Origin: Streptomyces sp. Tu6071
GTDB taxonomy: Bacteria > Actinomycetota > Actinomycetes > Streptomycetales > Streptomycetaceae
Length of the DNA stretch: 64,000 nucleotides
Direction: 5' to 3'
Assembly: GCF_000213055.1 (NCBI RefSeq)
Contig: NZ_CM001165.1
Location: 2,627,445 to 2,691,444, forward strand
The stretch's first letter is position 1; each line of letters starts with the position of its first letter. Positions 23,213 to 31,880 of this stretch are shown piece by piece. The position numbers and the translations under genes were made by a program. Below the pieces are notes generated by a model. The model was not told where the DNA came from, did not search any database, and worked only from the letters and a program-made list of their open reading frames with translations.

Positions 23213-24489
23213 GCGCCGCCGCGCGCGGACCGCGCGTCACCGAGGCCGTCGTCACGCCGATCGCCTTCCCCGACCCGCCCCTCCTCAACGCCTCCGGGGT
23301 GCACCAGCCCTGGGCGCTGCGCACGATCGTCGAGATCCGCACCGACGAGGGCCTGTACGGGCTCGGCGAGACGTACGGCGACGCGGCGCACCTCGCCCTC
23401 GTGCGGCGGACCGCCGCCGCCCTCCCCGGCCTTGACGTCTTCGACCTCGCGGACGCCTACCGGCGGACCGCCGCCGCGCTCGACGGGGCGGCGGCCTCGG
23501 GCGACAAGCACGGCCTGATCGGGCCCGCCACGCGCGAGAAGACGCTGCTCCAGGTCTACTCGCCCTTCGAGGTCGCGTGCCTCGACGCGCAGGGCAAGGC
23601 GCTCGGCCGTCCGGTCTCCGACCTGCTCGGCGGGCGCTTCCGCGACGAAGTCCCCTTCTCCGCCTACCTCTTCTACAAGTGGGCGGGCCACCCGGGCGCG
23701 ACCCCCGACTCCTTCGGCGAGGCCCTGGACGCGGACGGGATCGTGCGGCAGGCGCGGGCGATGACCGAGCGCTACGGCTTCGAGTCGATCAAGCTCAAGG
23801 GCGGCACCCGCGCACCGGAGGAGGAGGTCGCCGCCGTTCACGCGCTGCGCGCCGCCTTCCCCACGCACGAACTGCGGCTCGACCCCAACGCCGCCTGGAC
23901 CGTCGAGACTTCCCTCAAAGTCGCGGCAGAGACGCGCGGGCTCCTCGAATACCTGGAGGACCCGGCCCCCGGCATCGACGGAATGGCGGCGGTCGCACGC
24001 GGCGCGGACATGCCGCTCGCCACGAACATGTGCGTCGTCGCCTTCGAGCACATCGCCCCGGCCTTCACACGGAACGCCGTGCAGGTCGTCCTCGCCGACC
24101 ACCACTACTGGGGCGGGCTGCGCCGCTCGCTCGAACTCGCCGCGATCTGCCGCGCGTTCGGCGTCGGCGTCTCGATGCACTCCAACAGCCACCTCGGCAT
24201 CTCGCTCGCCGCCATGGTCCACCTCGCCGGAGCGGTCCCCGTCCTCGACCACGCGCTCGACACGCACACCCCGTGGCAGGACGGCACGGACGTCGTGGAG
24301 CACCCGCTGACCTTCCACGGGGGGAAGGTCAGTGTGCCCACGACGCCGGGGCTCGGCGTCGCGCTCGACCGCGACGCCCTCGCCCGCCTGCACGAGAACT
24401 ACACGCGCTGCGGCATCACGGAGCGCGACGACACGACGTACATGCGGCAGTTCGTGCCGGACTTCACGGTGGGACGGGCGAAGTGGTGA
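23209..24489 (+). CDS. gudD: Glucarate dehydratase (enolase superfamily)
   Basis: 426 aa, GTG start overlapping the kdgD stop (GTGA). Begins TEAVVTPIAFPDPPLLNASG. Catalytic features of GlucD enzymes are visible: the KLKGG Lys pair, LRLDPNAAW (metal Asp), LEYLEDP, NMCVVAFEHI and SMHSNSHLGISLAAM with the catalytic His. It dehydrates D-glucarate (or idarate) to 5-keto-4-deoxyglucarate, the substrate of the upstream gene product. Its stop overlaps the next start by 4 nt. Confidence 0.95.
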   Translation: MSAAARGPRVTEAVVTPIAFPDPPLLNASGVHQPWALRTIVEIRTDEGLYGLGETYGDAAHLALVRRTAAALPGLDVFDLADAYRRTAAALDGAAASGDKHGLIGPATREKTLLQVYSPFEVACLDAQGKALGRPVSDLLGGRFRDEVPFSAYLFYKWAGHPGATPDSFGEALDADGIVRQARAMTERYGFESIKLKGGTRAPEEEVAAVHALRAAFPTHELRLDPNAAWTVETSLKVAAETRGLLEYLEDPAPGIDGMAAVARGADMPLATNMCVVAFEHIAPAFTRNAVQVVLADHHYWGGLRRSLELAAICRAFGVGVSMHSNSHLGISLAAMVHLAGAVPVLDHALDTHTPWQDGTDVVEHPLTFHGGKVSVPTTPGLGVALDRDALARLHENYTRCGITERDDTTYMRQFVPDFTVGRAKW

Positions 24490-25724
24490 CCCCCGCGACG
24501 CACGGCCCCCAGGGGCCGCAGCACAGGGCGGACACCCGCGACGCGGCGGGCCCCGCCCGGCCCCGTACCGCGCCCGCGCCGCTCTCCGGCCACGCCTACC
24601 CCTGGGACGTGCTCGGCGACCCGGGCTTCCCGGACCGCGTCCGCGCCACCGGACTCAGCTCCGTGACGCTCGCCGCGACCTACCACTCGACGCGCGCGGC
24701 TACCCCGGGACACCCCGCACGCCGCCTCGTCGACGCCGCGCACTCCGCGCTCTACCGCCCCTCGCCCGACCCCGCCGCGCCCCGCTGGGCCGGTGCCCGG
24801 CTGCGCCCCGCCGCGTCCTCGTGGACCGGCGAGGAACCCGACCCCTTCGGCACGGCGGCGAACCTTCTGCGCGCGGAAGGTCTCGCGGTCACGGCGTGGC
24901 TCGTCCTCGGCCACGACACACGGCTCGGCACCGCGCACCCGGACCTCACCGTCGTCAACTGCTACGGCGAGCACTACCGTTACGCGCTCTGCCCCTCCCA
25001 CGCCGAGGTCCGCGCGTACGCCGCCTCGCTCACCGCCGAGGCCCTGGAGGGCGTCCCCGTGGACGGGGTCTCGCTCGAAGGCTGCGGGCAGCTCGGCGTC
25101 GTCCACGCGGGCGTGCACGAGAAGACGGAAGGTGCCTGGACGGCGGACGAGGCCCGCTGGCTCTCGGTGTGCTGCTGCGCGGCCTGCGCCCACTCCTGGT
25201 CCGCGCGGGGCCTCAACCCGGGCTCGGTACGCGCGGCCCTGCGCACGGCGGTACGCACCGGTCTCCCCCTCTCCGACGACCTCGCGTCCGCCCTCCTCGC
25301 CGTACGCCACGAGGCCACCGACGCGCTGCGGGCCGGGGTCCTCGCCGCCGTGCGCGCCGAGGCACCCGCCGCGCCCGTGACCCTCCACGCGCACCCCGAC
25401 CCGTGGGCCACCGGGCCCTCGCCGGGGCTCACCCCGCGCGCCGCCGCCGACGTGGACGCGCTCCTCGTCCCGGTGTGGCCGGTGGGCGCGGCGAGCGAGA
25501 AGGCCGTCCAGGCGGCGACGGACAGCGGCACCCCCGTGCAGGCGTACGTGACGGCACTGCCCCCCGCGCGGCCGGACGACGTACCGGCGCACGCACGGCG
25601 GTTGCGCGCCGCCGGGGCGAGCGGGCTCGGGCTCTACCACCTGGGCCTCGCCCCGGCCGCGCGCCTGGAGGTCCTGGGAACGATCGTGCGCGAGTGGCGC
25701 CAGGCGGAAGGAACGAGGGAATGA
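24486..25724 (+). CDS. Uncharacterised TIM-barrel-like protein of the glucarate operon
   Basis: 412 aa, GTG start overlapping the gudD stop; its TGA overlaps the next ATG. The first ~30 residues are low complexity. Then HAYPWDVLGDPGFPDRVRAT, SVTLAATYHSTRA, VTAWLVLGHDTRLG and CPSHAEVRAYAASLTAEAL lead to VDGVSLEG (acidic strand end). A Cys cluster SVCCCAACAHSWSARG follows, then DALLVPVWP near the end. The strand-helix periodicity and the CxC..C motif after a DGVxLEG strand recall uncharacterised glycoside-hydrolase-like barrels. No signal peptide. Tight coupling suggests a role in sugar-acid uptake or processing, for instance hydrolysing a glucuronate/glucarate conjugate; this is speculative. 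Confidence 0.7.
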   Translation: MTPATHGPQGPQHRADTRDAAGPARPRTAPAPLSGHAYPWDVLGDPGFPDRVRATGLSSVTLAATYHSTRAATPGHPARRLVDAAHSALYRPSPDPAAPRWAGARLRPAASSWTGEEPDPFGTAANLLRAEGLAVTAWLVLGHDTRLGTAHPDLTVVNCYGEHYRYALCPSHAEVRAYAASLTAEALEGVPVDGVSLEGCGQLGVVHAGVHEKTEGAWTADEARWLSVCCCAACAHSWSARGLNPGSVRAALRTAVRTGLPLSDDLASALLAVRHEATDALRAGVLAAVRAEAPAAPVTLHAHPDPWATGPSPGLTPRAAADVDALLVPVWPVGAASEKAVQAATDSGTPVQAYVTALPPARPDDVPAHARRLRAAGASGLGLYHLGLAPAARLEVLGTIVREWRQAEGTRE

Positions 25725-27082
25725 CGGACACGACCGGTAGCACGACCGTGACGGAGGCGGCCCGCAGGGCGGGCGCGGCGGCGGAGGGTTTCGGCGCGCT
25801 CGCCCCCGCGGCCCGCCGCGACCTGCTCGACGCCTGCGCGGCGGCACTGGAGGCGGCGGCGGACGGGATCGTCGCCGCGGCGGCGGACGAGAGCGGCCTC
25901 GCCCCGGACGCGCTACGCGGCGAGATGGCGCGCACGACAGCGCAGTTGCGGCTCCTCGGCGCGCATGTCGCGGCGGGGCGGCACGCGCCCGAGCGGGTCT
26001 CGGCGGGCGTCGCGGCGGGGGACGCGGACGTCCGTACGGTGCGCGTCGCCGTGGGGCCGGTCGCGGTGTTCGCGGCTTCCAACTTCCCGCTCGCGTTCGG
26101 CGTCGCCGGGGGTGACACGGCGGCGGCGCTCTCGGCGGGCTGTCCCGTCGTCGCGAAGGCGCACCCGGCACAGCCGGAGACGGGGCGCGCGGTCGCGCGG
26201 GCGCTCGGCGGGGTCCTCCCGGAGGGCGTGTTCTCGCTGGTGGAAGGCGGTGCGGACGTCTCGCTGGCCCTCGTACGCGCCGCCGAGATCCGCGCCGTCG
26301 GCTTCACCGGCTCCCTCACCGGGGGCCGCGCCCTCATGGACGCGGCGGCGGCCCGCCCCGAGCCGATCCCGGTCTACGCCGAAATGGGTTCCCTGAACCC
26401 TGTGTTCGTCCTCCCGGGGGCGGCCGGGGACGAGGAGTGGGCGGCGGCGCTCGCGGGCTCGGTGACGCGGGCGATGGGCCAACTCTGCACGAAGCCCGGC
26501 CTCGTGGTCCTCCCGGAGACGCCCGAGGGCGAGAAGCTGGCGGAGTCCCTGGCGCAGGCGGTGGCCGCCGCGCCGTCCCACCGGATGCTGACCGCGCCGA
26601 TGGCGCGCGCGCACGAGGCGTGGGGCGAGGCGGCGCGTGCCCTGCCGGACGCCGCGGTCACCGCCGGGCCCGGGGCCCCGGGACCCTTCGCCGTCCGCGT
26701 CCCGGCCACCCGCCTCACGGGCGAGCTGCTCGACGAGCACTTCGGGCCCGCGGTCGTCCTCGCGACGGCCCCCGCCTCCTCGTACGCCGCACTGGCCCGT
26801 ACCCTCCCCGGCAGCCTGACGGCGACGCTCCTCGGCACCCCGGCGGACGAGCCCGGCGCGGCGCCGCTGCTGCGCGCCCTGGCGCTGCGCGCGGGCCGCG
26901 TCGTGTGGAACGGCGTCCCGACCGGCGTCGCCGTGTGCGAGGCGATGGTCCACGGCGGGCCCTGGCCCGCGACCTCCGCCCCGTGGTCGACGAGCGTCGG
27001 CACGGCGGCCGTCGACAGGTTCACGCGACCGGTCGCGTTGCAGGGGGTGCCGCGGGGGCTGCTCGGGGGTTTTGCGGGGTAG
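25721..27082 (+). CDS. 2,5-dioxopentanoate (2-oxoglutarate semialdehyde) dehydrogenase, NADP-type
   Basis: 453 aa. Aldehyde dehydrogenase of the AldH/KGSADH subgroup: GPVAVFAASNFPLAFGVAGG, VVAKAHPAQPET, VGFTGSLTGGRALMD, general base Glu221 in YAEMGSLNP and catalytic Cys256 in MGQLCTKPG. C-terminal HGGPWPATSAPWSTSVGTAA is characteristic of this subgroup. It oxidises 2,5-dioxopentanoate to 2-oxoglutarate, completing the non-phosphorylative glucarate route begun by GudD and KdgD. ATG overlaps the previous stop (ATGA). Last gene of the operon. Confidence 0.93.
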   Translation: MTDTTGSTTVTEAARRAGAAAEGFGALAPAARRDLLDACAAALEAAADGIVAAAADESGLAPDALRGEMARTTAQLRLLGAHVAAGRHAPERVSAGVAAGDADVRTVRVAVGPVAVFAASNFPLAFGVAGGDTAAALSAGCPVVAKAHPAQPETGRAVARALGGVLPEGVFSLVEGGADVSLALVRAAEIRAVGFTGSLTGGRALMDAAAARPEPIPVYAEMGSLNPVFVLPGAAGDEEWAAALAGSVTRAMGQLCTKPGLVVLPETPEGEKLAESLAQAVAAAPSHRMLTAPMARAHEAWGEAARALPDAAVTAGPGAPGPFAVRVPATRLTGELLDEHFGPAVVLATAPASSYAALARTLPGSLTATLLGTPADEPGAAPLLRALALRAGRVVWNGVPTGVAVCEAMVHGGPWPATSAPWSTSVGTAAVDRFTRPVALQGVPRGLLGGFAG

Positions 27083-27099
27083 CGGGGAGCGCGGGATGC

Positions 27100-27155
27100 G
27101 GGGTGGCTGGCGCGGGGTGGCTGGCGCGGGGTGGCTGGCGCGGGGTGGCTGGCGC
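27100..27155. repeat. 14-bp tandem repeat
   Basis: Four identical head-to-tail copies of GGGGTGGCTGGCGC, then a partial copy, right after the aldehyde dehydrogenase gene. The last copy runs into the left arm of the following hairpin. Confidence 0.95.
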
Positions 27156-27197
27156 GGGGTGCGGGCCCGTCGGCGGCGCCACGGCCCGCACCCCGCG
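27153..27197. terminator. Bidirectional terminator between convergent genes
   Basis: A perfect 15-bp inverted repeat (27153-27167 with 27183-27197), 15-nt loop, between the glucarate operon and the minus-strand gene ending at 27213. Confidence 0.8.
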
Positions 27198-27212
27198 TCC
27201 GGCACCGCTCCC

Positions 27213-28244
27213 TCAGCGGTTGACGGACTGCACCTCGCGCACCACCACGTCCTGCTCCGCGCCGAACGACCCCTCGGGCAGCGGCTGTTCGCCGTTGACG
27301 CCCGTACCCGTCCAGTGCACCTTCCAGGTGACCGTGGCGCGCAGCGGGAAGCTCCCCTCGCGCGAGGAGCGCAAATACGTGACGCCGCACGGAGGCGTGC
27401 GGTCCGCCTTGCCGGGCGCGTACGGCTCCCCGATCGAGCCGTCGTCGCGGATCGGGCAGGTGCCGGAGGCGGGCAGCGTACGGGCGTCGGCCGTGCCGGG
27501 CTCGATGCGCAGCGACACGGGTTCGGCGGTCGTCGTCGCCTCGATCCCGAGCGCGTCGACCCGCGCCGTGACCGACACGGGCGTGAACTTCGCCTTCTCC
27601 AGCCACACCCACGTCGGCAGGTTCACCTTGGACTCCCCGCCGGGCGCCAACTCCACCTCCGTGCCCGGCACGCGGATCTCCCCGTAAGCCAACTGGGCGA
27701 GGATTTCCGGGGTGATGGCCTGCGGGATGTTCGCAGGCGGCGGATCGCCCTTGTCCACCCAGAAGATCTCCTGGTCACACGCGAGCGAGCCCGGGTCGCC
27801 CTCGAAGCCGGGCGTCACGTACGAGGCCCACCAGAAGCCTTTGCCCGCCTTGTCCTTGTTGAAGTCCTTGTACGGCTCGCCGTCCTCGTACTTCTTCTTC
27901 TGGCTGAGGTCCCACTCGTGCCCGGTCGACTCGGCCTGCCAGATGGGGACGAGGGTGTCCTCCAGCTCCTGGGGCGTGTACCTGGGGGCGTAGTAGCAGG
28001 GCGGAGGCGTCCAGTTCCCGGCGGCGGTGAGCGGCGCGACCTTGTTCCCGCCACCGCCCCCGGAACGCGTGTACGAGATCCCGGCGGCCCCGGCGGTGAG
28101 CGTGTCACCCTGCCGGCCGCCGCCGGTGCCGGGGGGCTCGCCCTCGCGGGTATCGCCCGGAGTGGTGCGCGCCCACGCGGGGGTGGCGAGCGCCGCTACC
28201 AGGGCGGACGCGAGAACAAGTGGCACCGCCGCTCTCGTCCTCAT
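27213..28244 (-). CDS. Secreted protein of unknown function
   Basis: 343 aa. ATG 28244 overlaps the upstream lipoprotein stop (ATGA); a GTG at 28253 is possible but less likely. Signal peptide: RTRAAVPLVLASALVAALA, then PAWA-RT. A Gly-rich linker follows, then a domain with paired Cys (PPCYYAPRYTPQELEDTLV and later LACDQEIFWV), PGGESKVNLPTWVWLEKAKF and a C-terminal Ig/beta-type part ending TVTWKVHWTGTGVNG. No catalytic motif recognised. Same operon as a lipoprotein, so probably a surface-located pair. Confidence 0.7.
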   Translation of the reverse strand: MRTRAAVPLVLASALVAALATPAWARTTPGDTREGEPPGTGGGRQGDTLTAGAAGISYTRSGGGGGNKVAPLTAAGNWTPPPCYYAPRYTPQELEDTLVPIWQAESTGHEWDLSQKKKYEDGEPYKDFNKDKAGKGFWWASYVTPGFEGDPGSLACDQEIFWVDKGDPPPANIPQAITPEILAQLAYGEIRVPGTEVELAPGGESKVNLPTWVWLEKAKFTPVSVTARVDALGIEATTTAEPVSLRIEPGTADARTLPASGTCPIRDDGSIGEPYAPGKADRTPPCGVTYLRSSREGSFPLRATVTWKVHWTGTGVNGEQPLPEGSFGAEQDVVVREVQSVNR

Positions 28245-28891
28245 CGCACGCACTGCTTCACCCCCGCCTTCGAGATCACCTGCGTCGTCTGCCAGATCCC
28301 GTCGTCGTTCTTCGCCAGGCGGGTGTTGTAGATGATGAAGTCCTCGTCCGAGGGCGTCGTCCTGCGGACCTTGCCCGTCTTCTCCTCCTTCGCGTACGCC
28401 TTGCTCTCATCCGCGCAGAAGACAACGGTCGCGGTGCCGTCGTCGTTGACGGTGGCCTTGCGGTCGTAGTACCGGAACTGACCGGTGATCGTCAGGCCGG
28501 CGTCCTTGAACTGGTTGATCCAGCTCGCGGAGGCTTCCGTCGCCGTGCCCGTGGTGTAGACGGCGAGGGCCTTCCCGCCGGGATCTGTCCCGGCGATGAC
28601 CGCGTTCAGCGCGCGCATGCGTTCCGCGCTGTCGGCGAGGGCCTTGTCCTTCGCGGCATCCCCGGTCTTCCCACCCTCGAAGGTCATGGAGATGTCCTTC
28701 GGCAGCTTGATCTCCGGCCGCTTCACAGCGGAAGCCGACGCCGACGGCGAGGGCGCCGGGCGGGTTGTCTTCTCCTCCGCTCCCGCCACCGTCTTGTCGT
28801 CCTTGCCTCCCCCGTCGTCACTGCCGCAGGCGGCCAGTCCGGCCCCGCAGACGACAGCGGTCAGGACATACGCGACCGATCGGCACTTCAC
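28241..28891 (-). CDS. Lipoprotein of unknown function
   Basis: 216 aa. Lipobox LAAC at residues 19-22 after a hydrophobic signal, then a Gly/Asp/Lys- and Ser/Pro-rich linker. The globular part begins near residue 57: KLPKDISMTFEGG, ALNAVIAGTDP, FKDAGLTITGQFRYYDRKAT, VVFCADESKAYAKEEKT, ending GVKQCVR. Two Cys in the globular part could pair. The pattern resembles small NTF2-like extracytoplasmic lipoproteins of Streptomyces. Translationally coupled to the secreted protein downstream. Confidence 0.8.
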   Translation of the reverse strand: MKCRSVAYVLTAVVCGAGLAACGSDDGGGKDDKTVAGAEEKTTRPAPSPSASASAVKRPEIKLPKDISMTFEGGKTGDAAKDKALADSAERMRALNAVIAGTDPGGKALAVYTTGTATEASASWINQFKDAGLTITGQFRYYDRKATVNDDGTATVVFCADESKAYAKEEKTGKVRRTTPSDEDFIIYNTRLAKNDDGIWQTTQVISKAGVKQCVR

Positions 28892-29007
28892 AGGTCAACC
28901 CCCGTAACGGCAAGAGCTCCAGAGCGCATCCAACGTACCGAGGGTGACATGCGGGGCACCAGGCCCGCTCGCGGACCCGCCCCGGCGGCCCGCGTTCATC
29001 TCCTGAC

Positions 29008-29139
29008 ATGTCCGCGATTCCGCAGCAGTCGGTGTCCCGTTTCCACGACGAACTGGCCGCCGACTACCACCTGATCCACTGGGACGGGCTCGAACGGCGG
29101 TCCGGCGCCCTTGGAGCCGCCCCATCGCCCGCACCGTGA
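29008..29139 (+). pseudogene. Remnant of a SAM-dependent methyltransferase N-terminus
   Basis: ATG-to-TGA frame of 43 codons, not linked to any neighbour. Its first 30 residues (SRFHDELAADYHLIHWDGL) look like the extreme N-terminus of class I methyltransferases, where a FxDxLAxxYHLI-W motif precedes the SAM-binding domain. After ERRSGALGAA the similarity stops and a TGA follows, so the catalytic domain is missing. It is most simply a gene broken by deletion. The region 28892-29007 contains nothing else I can identify. Confidence 0.55.
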
Positions 29140-29203
29140 ATACCGCCCGGCGTGCCCCGTGTTAGCGTCTGCCCCGCCGTGCGTCCGTCCGCTGTCCGAG
29201 GAG

Positions 29204-29299
29204 GTGAGTCCGATCAACGCCGCATTCGACGCCGTGTCCGTTGTGACAGGTCGGGGCTCCCTCGTCGCCCTTCGCATGGTCGGGGCAGCACCCGCGTAA
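29204..29299 (+). CDS. Possible 31-aa leader peptide
   Basis: A small GTG-started frame ending in TAA, 20 nt before the hydrolase gene: starts VSPINAAFDAVSVV, ends LRMVGAAPA. A GAGGAGG run touches the start codon (spacing too short for the GTG itself; an ATC six codons' worth of context away gives no better choice). TAA stops are rare in this genome. It may be a translated leader or part of a structured 5' region (repeats GGTCGGGGCTC and GGTCGGGGCAG). Low certainty. Confidence 0.25.
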   Translation: MSPINAAFDAVSVVTGRGSLVALRMVGAAPA

Positions 29300-29319
29300 G
29301 CCCGTGAGGATGGCTTGCC

Positions 29320-30066
29320 ATGCGTTTTCTCTCTTCCGCGACCGCCCAGGGCGGCGTGCGCGAACAGGTTTTCTCCGTCGGCGAGGTTCCCGGGGTGCTG
29401 TGGACCCCCGAGGGGGCGGACGGGCCCCGGCCGCTCGTGCTGCTCGGGCACGGGGGCGGGCGGCACAAGAATGCGCCGGAGATCAGGGAGTTGGGGCTGA
29501 GCTGTGTGCGCCGGTCCGGGTACGCGGCCGTGTGCGTCGACGTGCCGGGTCACGGGGACCGCCCGGTCGATCCGGCGTACGACGACCTCGCGCGCGCCCA
29601 TCAGCGGCGCGTCGAGGACGGTGCCGAACTCGCGCCGCTCATCGCGGAGTTCCAGGCCCTGGTGGCGCGGCAGACCGTGCCGGAGTGGAGTGCCGTGCTC
29701 GACGCGGTGCGGGGACTGCCGTACGTGGGCGAGCGGGCGGTCGGTTACTGGGGTGTCTCGCTCGGCTGCGGTCTCGGCGTGCCGTTCGTGGCGGCCGAAC
29801 CCCGCGTGCGGGCGGCCGTGTGGGGGCTCGGCGGCGGCGTGGCCAACGCGGCTGAGGCGGCGCGCGTCTCCGTACCGGTCCGCTTCCTCGTGCGGTGGGA
29901 CGACGAACGGGTGCCGAGAGCCGACTCCCTCGCCCTCTTCGACGCCATCGGCTCCGCCGAGAAGTCCCTGCACGCCCGGCCCGGCACACACTCCGCGCCG
30001 CCCGAGGCGTACGAACTCGACGACGACCTGCGGTTCCTGGCCCGCCATCTCAGTGGCCGCGCCTGA
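29320..30066 (+). CDS. Alpha/beta hydrolase (dienelactone-hydrolase-like)
   Basis: 248 aa. GTGAGGA about 10 nt before ATG. Oxyanion-hole strand LVLLGHGGGRHKN, nucleophile elbow GYWGVSLGCG (Ser in GVSLG), acidic RWDDERVPRADSL and catalytic His in ARPGTHSAPPEA make a complete triad. No signal peptide, so cytoplasmic. Substrate unknown; the family includes esterases and dienelactone hydrolases. Monocistronic, preceded by a possible leader ORF. Confidence 0.88.
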   Translation: MRFLSSATAQGGVREQVFSVGEVPGVLWTPEGADGPRPLVLLGHGGGRHKNAPEIRELGLSCVRRSGYAAVCVDVPGHGDRPVDPAYDDLARAHQRRVEDGAELAPLIAEFQALVARQTVPEWSAVLDAVRGLPYVGERAVGYWGVSLGCGLGVPFVAAEPRVRAAVWGLGGGVANAAEAARVSVPVRFLVRWDDERVPRADSLALFDAIGSAEKSLHARPGTHSAPPEAYELDDDLRFLARHLSGRA

Positions 30067-30129
30067 CGGCCGGGGCGGGGCCCGTCCCCGGCGCGGGCCC
30101 CGCCTCCGCCGGTCAGGCGAACTGGCCGG

Positions 30130-30603
30130 TCAGCCGAACTGGCCGGGCTGGTAGTCGCCCGCGGGCTGGCGGGTGATGACGTTGACGCGGTTGTAGGCGT
30201 TGATGATCGCGATGAGGGCGACGAGGCCGCTGATCTGTTCCTCGTCGTAGTGCTTCGCGGCCTCGGCCCACACCTCGTCCGGGACGCCGCCCGCGCCGTC
30301 GGCGATGCGGGTGCCCTCCTCGGCGAGCGCGAGGGCCGCGCGCTCGGCCTCGGTGAAGACGGTCGCCTCGCGCCACACGGCGACGAGGTTGAGGCGGAGC
30401 TGCGTCTCCCCGGCGGCGAGGGCGTCCTTCGTGTGCATGTCGGTGCAGAACCCGCAGCCGTTGATCTGGCTGGCCCGGATCTTCACCAGCTCACCCGTCG
30501 CGGGCGGCAGTCCGCTGCTGTCGATGACGGGCCCCGTCCTGGCGAGCAGTCCGACGATCTTCCCGGCCACCGCGCTGCCGAACACGTTGAGTCTCGCGTC
30601 CAT
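30130..30603 (-). CDS. Carboxymuconolactone decarboxylase / AhpD-like protein
   Basis: 157 aa. The core VKIRASQINGCGFCTDMHTKDAL carries the CxxC...H redox motif of AhpD-like alkylhydroperoxidases, and RAALALAEEGTRI and LVALIAIINAYNRVNV helices complete the domain. ATG 30603 has GGGAG upstream. Likely a peroxidase or thiol-dependent reductase; the physiological substrate is unknown. The end of the gene lies in a 17-bp near-perfect tandem duplication (30111-30127, 30128-30144), so the stop region has been copied. Confidence 0.9.
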   Translation of the reverse strand: MDARLNVFGSAVAGKIVGLLARTGPVIDSSGLPPATGELVKIRASQINGCGFCTDMHTKDALAAGETQLRLNLVAVWREATVFTEAERAALALAEEGTRIADGAGGVPDEVWAEAAKHYDEEQISGLVALIAIINAYNRVNVITRQPAGDYQPGQFG

Positions 30604-30696
30604 GTCGTACTCCCTGGGTCCTCGTGCGTCTCGCGTTCTCACCTCTGTGACCGGACGGCGCACGAAAACGTGACAGGGGACGCGGCCCGCCCCGCG

Positions 30697-31791
30697 CTAT
30701 CCGGCGGCGCCGAACCCGTACGCCTCCGCGATCAGCTCGTACGAGCGCAGCCGCGCCTCGCCGCCGTGCGCGTTGGCCGTGAGCATCAGTTCGTCGGCGC
30801 CGGTCCGCTTCTGGAGGTCGTTGAGGCCCTCGCGGACCGCGTCGGGCGTGCCGTGGACGATGTTCGCGAGCCAGCCGCTCACGAACTCCTCCTCCATCGG
30901 GCCCCACTCGTACGCCTCGGCCTCCTCCGGCGTCGGGACGAGACCGGGGCGGCCCGTGCGCAGGCGGAGCATGCTGAGCGCGCCCGTCATGACCTGGCGG
31001 CGGGCCTCTCGCTCGTCGTCGGCGGCGAGCGCGGCGACGCCGATCAGCGCGTACGGCTTGTCGAGGACCGCCGAGGGGCGGAAGTTCTCGCGGTAGAGGT
31101 CGAGCGCCGGGATCGTGTTCTGCGCGGCGAAGTGGTGCGCGAAGGCGAAGGGCAGGCCGAGCATCGCGGCGAGCTGGGCGCTGAATCCGGAGGAGCCGAG
31201 GAGCCACAGCGGGGGGCGGTGCGGGGACTGCACGCCGCCCGGCGAGGTGGCCTGGACGGGCCCGGGGATCGCGTGGATACGGCGGTAGGGGTGGCCGTCG
31301 GGGAAGTCGTCGTCGAGGAAGCGGGCCAGCTCGGCGACCTGCGCCGGGAAGTCGTCCGCGCCCTCGCCGGGGCGTTCGGTGCGGCGCAGTGCCTGCGCGG
31401 TGGCGCCGTCGGTGCCCGGGGCGCGCCCGAGGCCGAGGTCCACGCGGTGGGGGGCGAGCGCCTCCAGCGTCCCGAACTGCTCCGCGATGACGAGCGGCGC
31501 GTGGTTGGGCAGCATGACGCCGCCCGAGCCGAGGCGGATGCGCTCGGTGTGGGCGGCGAGGTGGGAGAGGATCACGGCGGGCGAGGAGGAGGCGATGCCG
31601 GGCATCGAGTGGTGCTCGGCGACCCAGTAGCGGTGGTAGCCGAGCCGTTCGGCCGTCCTGGCGATCCGCACGCCGGTGGCGAGGGCCTCGCTCGCGGTGT
31701 GCCCGGCACCGACGGTGACCAGGTCGAGTACGGAGAGCGGTACGGGGGCGCTCCCCTGCGCGGTGCCTCGGATCTCGTCGACGTCGTCCAC
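30697..31791 (-). CDS. LLM-class flavin-dependent oxidoreductase
   Basis: 364 aa, GTG start with GGAGG 8 nt upstream. Luciferase-like monooxygenase barrel: [74 protein letters not shown] and [18 protein letters not shown]. These match the MsnO8-type LLM subgroup widespread in actinomycetes. It would use FMNH2 or F420; substrate unknown. Same strand as the AhpD-like gene, 93 nt apart. Confidence 0.92.
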   Translation of the reverse strand: MDDVDEIRGTAQGSAPVPLSVLDLVTVGAGHTASEALATGVRIARTAERLGYHRYWVAEHHSMPGIASSSPAVILSHLAAHTERIRLGSGGVMLPNHAPLVIAEQFGTLEALAPHRVDLGLGRAPGTDGATAQALRRTERPGEGADDFPAQVAELARFLDDDFPDGHPYRRIHAIPGPVQATSPGGVQSPHRPPLWLLGSSGFSAQLAAMLGLPFAFAHHFAAQNTIPALDLYRENFRPSAVLDKPYALIGVAALAADDEREARRQVMTGALSMLRLRTGRPGLVPTPEEAEAYEWGPMEEEFVSGWLANIVHGTPDAVREGLNDLQKRTGADELMLTANAHGGEARLRSYELIAEAYGFGAAG

Positions 31792-31880
31792 CGGTCATGC
31801 CTCCAGGTCGTGCGGGTGTCGCGGTTACTCGGCGCCACAACAGGAGGGGGCCGCCGCTTATTCCCGCACGGTCCCCGCGC

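Noticed and set aside
27100-27155. Possible CRISPR or iteron array
   Set aside because: Perfect 14-bp tandem copies without spacers, attached to a terminator; no replication gene in the window.
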